A stretch of 6,851 bases of DNA from an uncultured Selenomonadales bacterium. Its GTDB lineage: Bacteria; Bacillota; Negativicutes; Selenomonadales; Selenomonadaceae. The notes under the pieces were generated by a model that searched no databases, was not told the DNA's origin, and worked only from the letters and a program-made list of their open reading frames with translations. Positions 5,592 through 6,851 of the stretch are shown one piece after another. The DNA lies in the NCBI GenBank assembly GCA_946403735.1, contig CAMJAZ010000088.1, positions 1-6,851 on the forward strand, in the 5' to 3' direction. Positions within the stretch are counted from its first letter, which is position 1. Every line of letters starts with the position of its first letter. Made by a program: the position numbers and the translations under genes.

Positions 5592-5607
5592 ATGGCTGTG
5601 ATATAAT
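5579..5607 (+). promoter_or_regulatory. Promoter of the oxidoreductase/metallo-hydrolase operon
   Basis: An extended -10, TGATATAAT (hexamer TATAAT at 5602-5607), is preceded at exactly 17 bp by TTTTCA (5579-5584), a 4/6 match to the -35 consensus. Transcription would start near 5614. The -35 overlaps the right arm of the inverted repeat, which suggests repression at this site. Confidence 0.7.
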
Positions 5608-5648
5608 TCATTATATCTAAAAATTTTTCTTATGAAAGGTAGATTTAA

Positions 5649-6614
5649 ATGATAAACATTGCGGTACTTGGCACGGGGAAAATTATTCCTGAAGCTATTG
5701 AAGCTATTCAAGCGTCGAAAAAATTTAACGTTGCTGTAATTTGGGCGCGTCCTCACAGCCGTGATAAAGCGCAGAGTTTAGCTGAAAAATTTCACGTCGA
5801 CCGAATTAGCACCGATTTAAACGAAATTCTGAATGACGCCGCGATTGATTTTGCGTACATTGGACTTGTTAATAGCGTACACTTTGAATACGCGAAAAAA
5901 TTTCTTGACGCGGGAAAAAATGTTATCGTTGAGAAACCTTTCACTGTAAATTTTTCACAGGCGAAGGAACTTGCTGACCTTGCCATTTCAAAAAAACTTT
6001 ATCTTTTCGAGGCGATAACCAATTTGCACACGCCAAATTTTTTTGCAGTTCAAAGCGCTATTAAAAGTTTAGGCGACGTTAAATTTATTCAAGCAAACTT
6101 TTCCCAATATTCCAGCCGCTACGACGATTATAAAGCGGGGAACGTTGCGCCAGCTTTCAATCCGCAAATGTACGGTGGCGCACTTCGTGACTTGAACGTC
6201 TACAATATCAATCCGATTGTAAAACTTTTTGGTCTGCCGAAAAAAATAAATTACACGGCGAATTTTGGATTTAACGGCGTCGACACGTCAGGCATTTTAA
6301 TTTTGGCGTACGAAAATTTTATAGCAAGTTGCATTGCGGCGAAGGATTCTGCAAGCCCTTCATATTTTCTGATTCAAGGTGAAAATGGCTACATTAAAGT
6401 CGACGGCACGCCAAATATTTTTGGAAACGTTGAAATAAATCTGCGCGGCGAAGACGTAAAAATTTTTAATGAAAATAAATTTGAAAATCGTATGGTTCAC
6501 GAATTTATAGATTTCGGAAAAATTTTTGAGGAAAAAGTTTATTCGGCGGTTGAACGCGGCTTGCAAACTTCCCTTGACGTAATTAAAATTTTAGAAATGG
6601 CGACTTCCAAATAA
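5649..6614 (+). CDS. Gfo/Idh/MocA family NAD(P)-dependent oxidoreductase
   Basis: The 321-aa protein is a cytoplasmic dehydrogenase of the Gfo/Idh/MocA family, which oxidise or reduce sugars, inositols or related compounds with NAD(P). The N-terminal Rossmann fold shows the nucleotide-binding GTG (8-10) after a short beta strand, and the family's EKP motif (95-97) in VIVEKPF. The C-terminal substrate domain carries GGALRDLNVY (176-185). In many members the last position of this motif is a catalytic His in DxGxH; here it is Tyr185, as in the dihydrodiol dehydrogenase-like branch. The substrate cannot be told from sequence. The start is ATG at 5649, with AAAGG (5635-5639) 9 nt upstream. The next gene begins 30 bp after its stop and is probably co-transcribed. 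Length and motifs look complete. Confidence 0.9.
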   Translation: MINIAVLGTGKIIPEAIEAIQASKKFNVAVIWARPHSRDKAQSLAEKFHVDRISTDLNEILNDAAIDFAYIGLVNSVHFEYAKKFLDAGKNVIVEKPFTVNFSQAKELADLAISKKLYLFEAITNLHTPNFFAVQSAIKSLGDVKFIQANFSQYSSRYDDYKAGNVAPAFNPQMYGGALRDLNVYNINPIVKLFGLPKKINYTANFGFNGVDTSGILILAYENFIASCIAAKDSASPSYFLIQGENGYIKVDGTPNIFGNVEINLRGEDVKIFNENKFENRMVHEFIDFGKIFEEKVYSAVERGLQTSLDVIKILEMATSK

Positions 6615-6632
6615 TTTTCTAGCTTAAATCTT

Positions 6633-6638
6633 GGGGGA
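6633..6638 (+). promoter_or_regulatory. Ribosome binding site favouring the TTG start at 6645
   Basis: GGGGGA abuts the ATG at 6639, leaving no spacing, but lies 6 nt before the in-frame TTG at 6645. A similar GGGGGA with 5-nt spacing serves the DUF262-DUF1524 gene, so TTG is favoured. Confidence 0.6.
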
Positions 6639-6644
6639 ATGACT

Positions 6645-6851
6645 TTGAAATTGCGCGTCTTAGTGGAGGACAAAAATTTTAATCCTGCGCTGGAATGTGA
6701 ACATGGGCTTTCAATTTTCGTCGAAGGTGATAACTCAAAATTTATATTTGACTGTGGACACACTGGGCTAGCGTGGAAAAATGCCGTTAAACTTGGCGTT
6801 GACTTAACCGCGATAAGTTTTGTCGTGATAAGTCACGCGCACTACGACCAC
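6645..6851 (+). CDS. Metallo-beta-lactamase-fold hydrolase, partial (cut by the window end)
   Basis: Only the first 69 codons are present. They read as the N-terminus of a metallo-beta-lactamase-fold protein: a first strand MKLRVLVED, then ECEHGLSIFVEG (17-28), IFDCGHT (34-40), a helix with NAVKLG (46-51) and the metal-binding HAHYDH (64-69), on which the window ends. The EHGLS, FDxG and SHxHYDH pattern is close to the COG1237 group, annotated as 7,8-dihydropterin-6-methyl-4-aminobenzene-phosphate synthase-like proteins, whose true substrates are mostly unknown. Fold and metal binding are well supported; the substrate is not. Translation probably begins at TTG (6645), as judged by ribosome binding site spacing; ATG at 6639 would add two residues. 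It lies 30 bp after the oxidoreductase gene, in the same orientation and without a visible promoter. Confidence 0.85.
   Translation, partial: MKLRVLVEDKNFNPALECEHGLSIFVEGDNSKFIFDCGHTGLAWKNAVKLGVDLTAISFVVISHAHYDH

Noticed and set aside
5481..5648. Cobalamin riboswitch upstream of cbiK or the oxidoreductase
   Set aside because: Leaders from the predicted start sites are only about 35 nt, far too short for a B12 riboswitch, and no B12-box-like sequence is seen.
5632..5652. Six-codon open frame (MKGRFK) whose TGA overlaps the oxidoreductase ATG, like a leader peptide
   Set aside because: It has no ribosome binding site, and its first codons are the ribosome binding site of the oxidoreductase itself; chance is the simpler explanation.

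Overview
The window is an AT-rich chromosomal stretch that looks like an anaerobic member of the Bacillota, plausibly a diderm Negativicutes-type bacterium. Four things point that way: a Firmicutes-style rRNA leader at the left edge, strong purine-rich ribosome binding sites with some TTG starts, a superoxide reductase typical of anaerobes, and a CbiK-type chelatase with a signal peptide, which makes most sense in a cell with a periplasm. The taxonomic call is inference, not proof.

Layout, left to right. Positions 1-91 hold, on the minus strand, a strong promoter and antitermination-like leader that very probably fire an rRNA operon lying off the left edge. Divergent from it, cbiC (precorrin-8X methylmutase, TTG start at 234) stands alone on the plus strand. 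It converges on a minus-strand pair: a single-chain DUF262-DUF1524 protein of the GmrSD type (2193-3923), probably anti-phage, followed 4 bp later by obg (902-2188), an essential ribosome-assembly GTPase. The obg ribosome binding site overlaps the stop codon of the defence-like gene.

Upstream of that pair is a compact punctuation module in which a minus-strand terminator is interleaved with the promoter of the DUF262 gene. The terminator closes a second minus-strand operon: an exported CbiK-like sirohydrochlorin cobaltochelatase (4479-5462) and a superoxide reductase (4050-4433) whose N-terminal iron centre has degenerated. A degenerate heptamer tandem repeat lies between the superoxide reductase stop codon and the terminator.

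The 186-bp region between cbiK and the rightward genes carries two back-to-back promoters and a 10-bp perfect inverted repeat touching the -35 of the rightward one. The rightward unit encodes a Gfo/Idh/MocA-type oxidoreductase (5649-6614) and the start of a metallo-beta-lactamase-fold protein (from 6645). The window ends exactly on the last residue of that protein's HxHxDH motif.

Together the genes touch tetrapyrrole/cobalamin metabolism (cbiC, cbiK), oxygen defence (superoxide reductase), phage defence (DUF262-DUF1524) and ribosome biogenesis (obg, rrn leader). No wholly new system is evident. The arrangements most worth a second look are the defence gene coupled to obg, the exported chelatase paired with superoxide reductase, and the operator-like repeat in the divergent promoter region.
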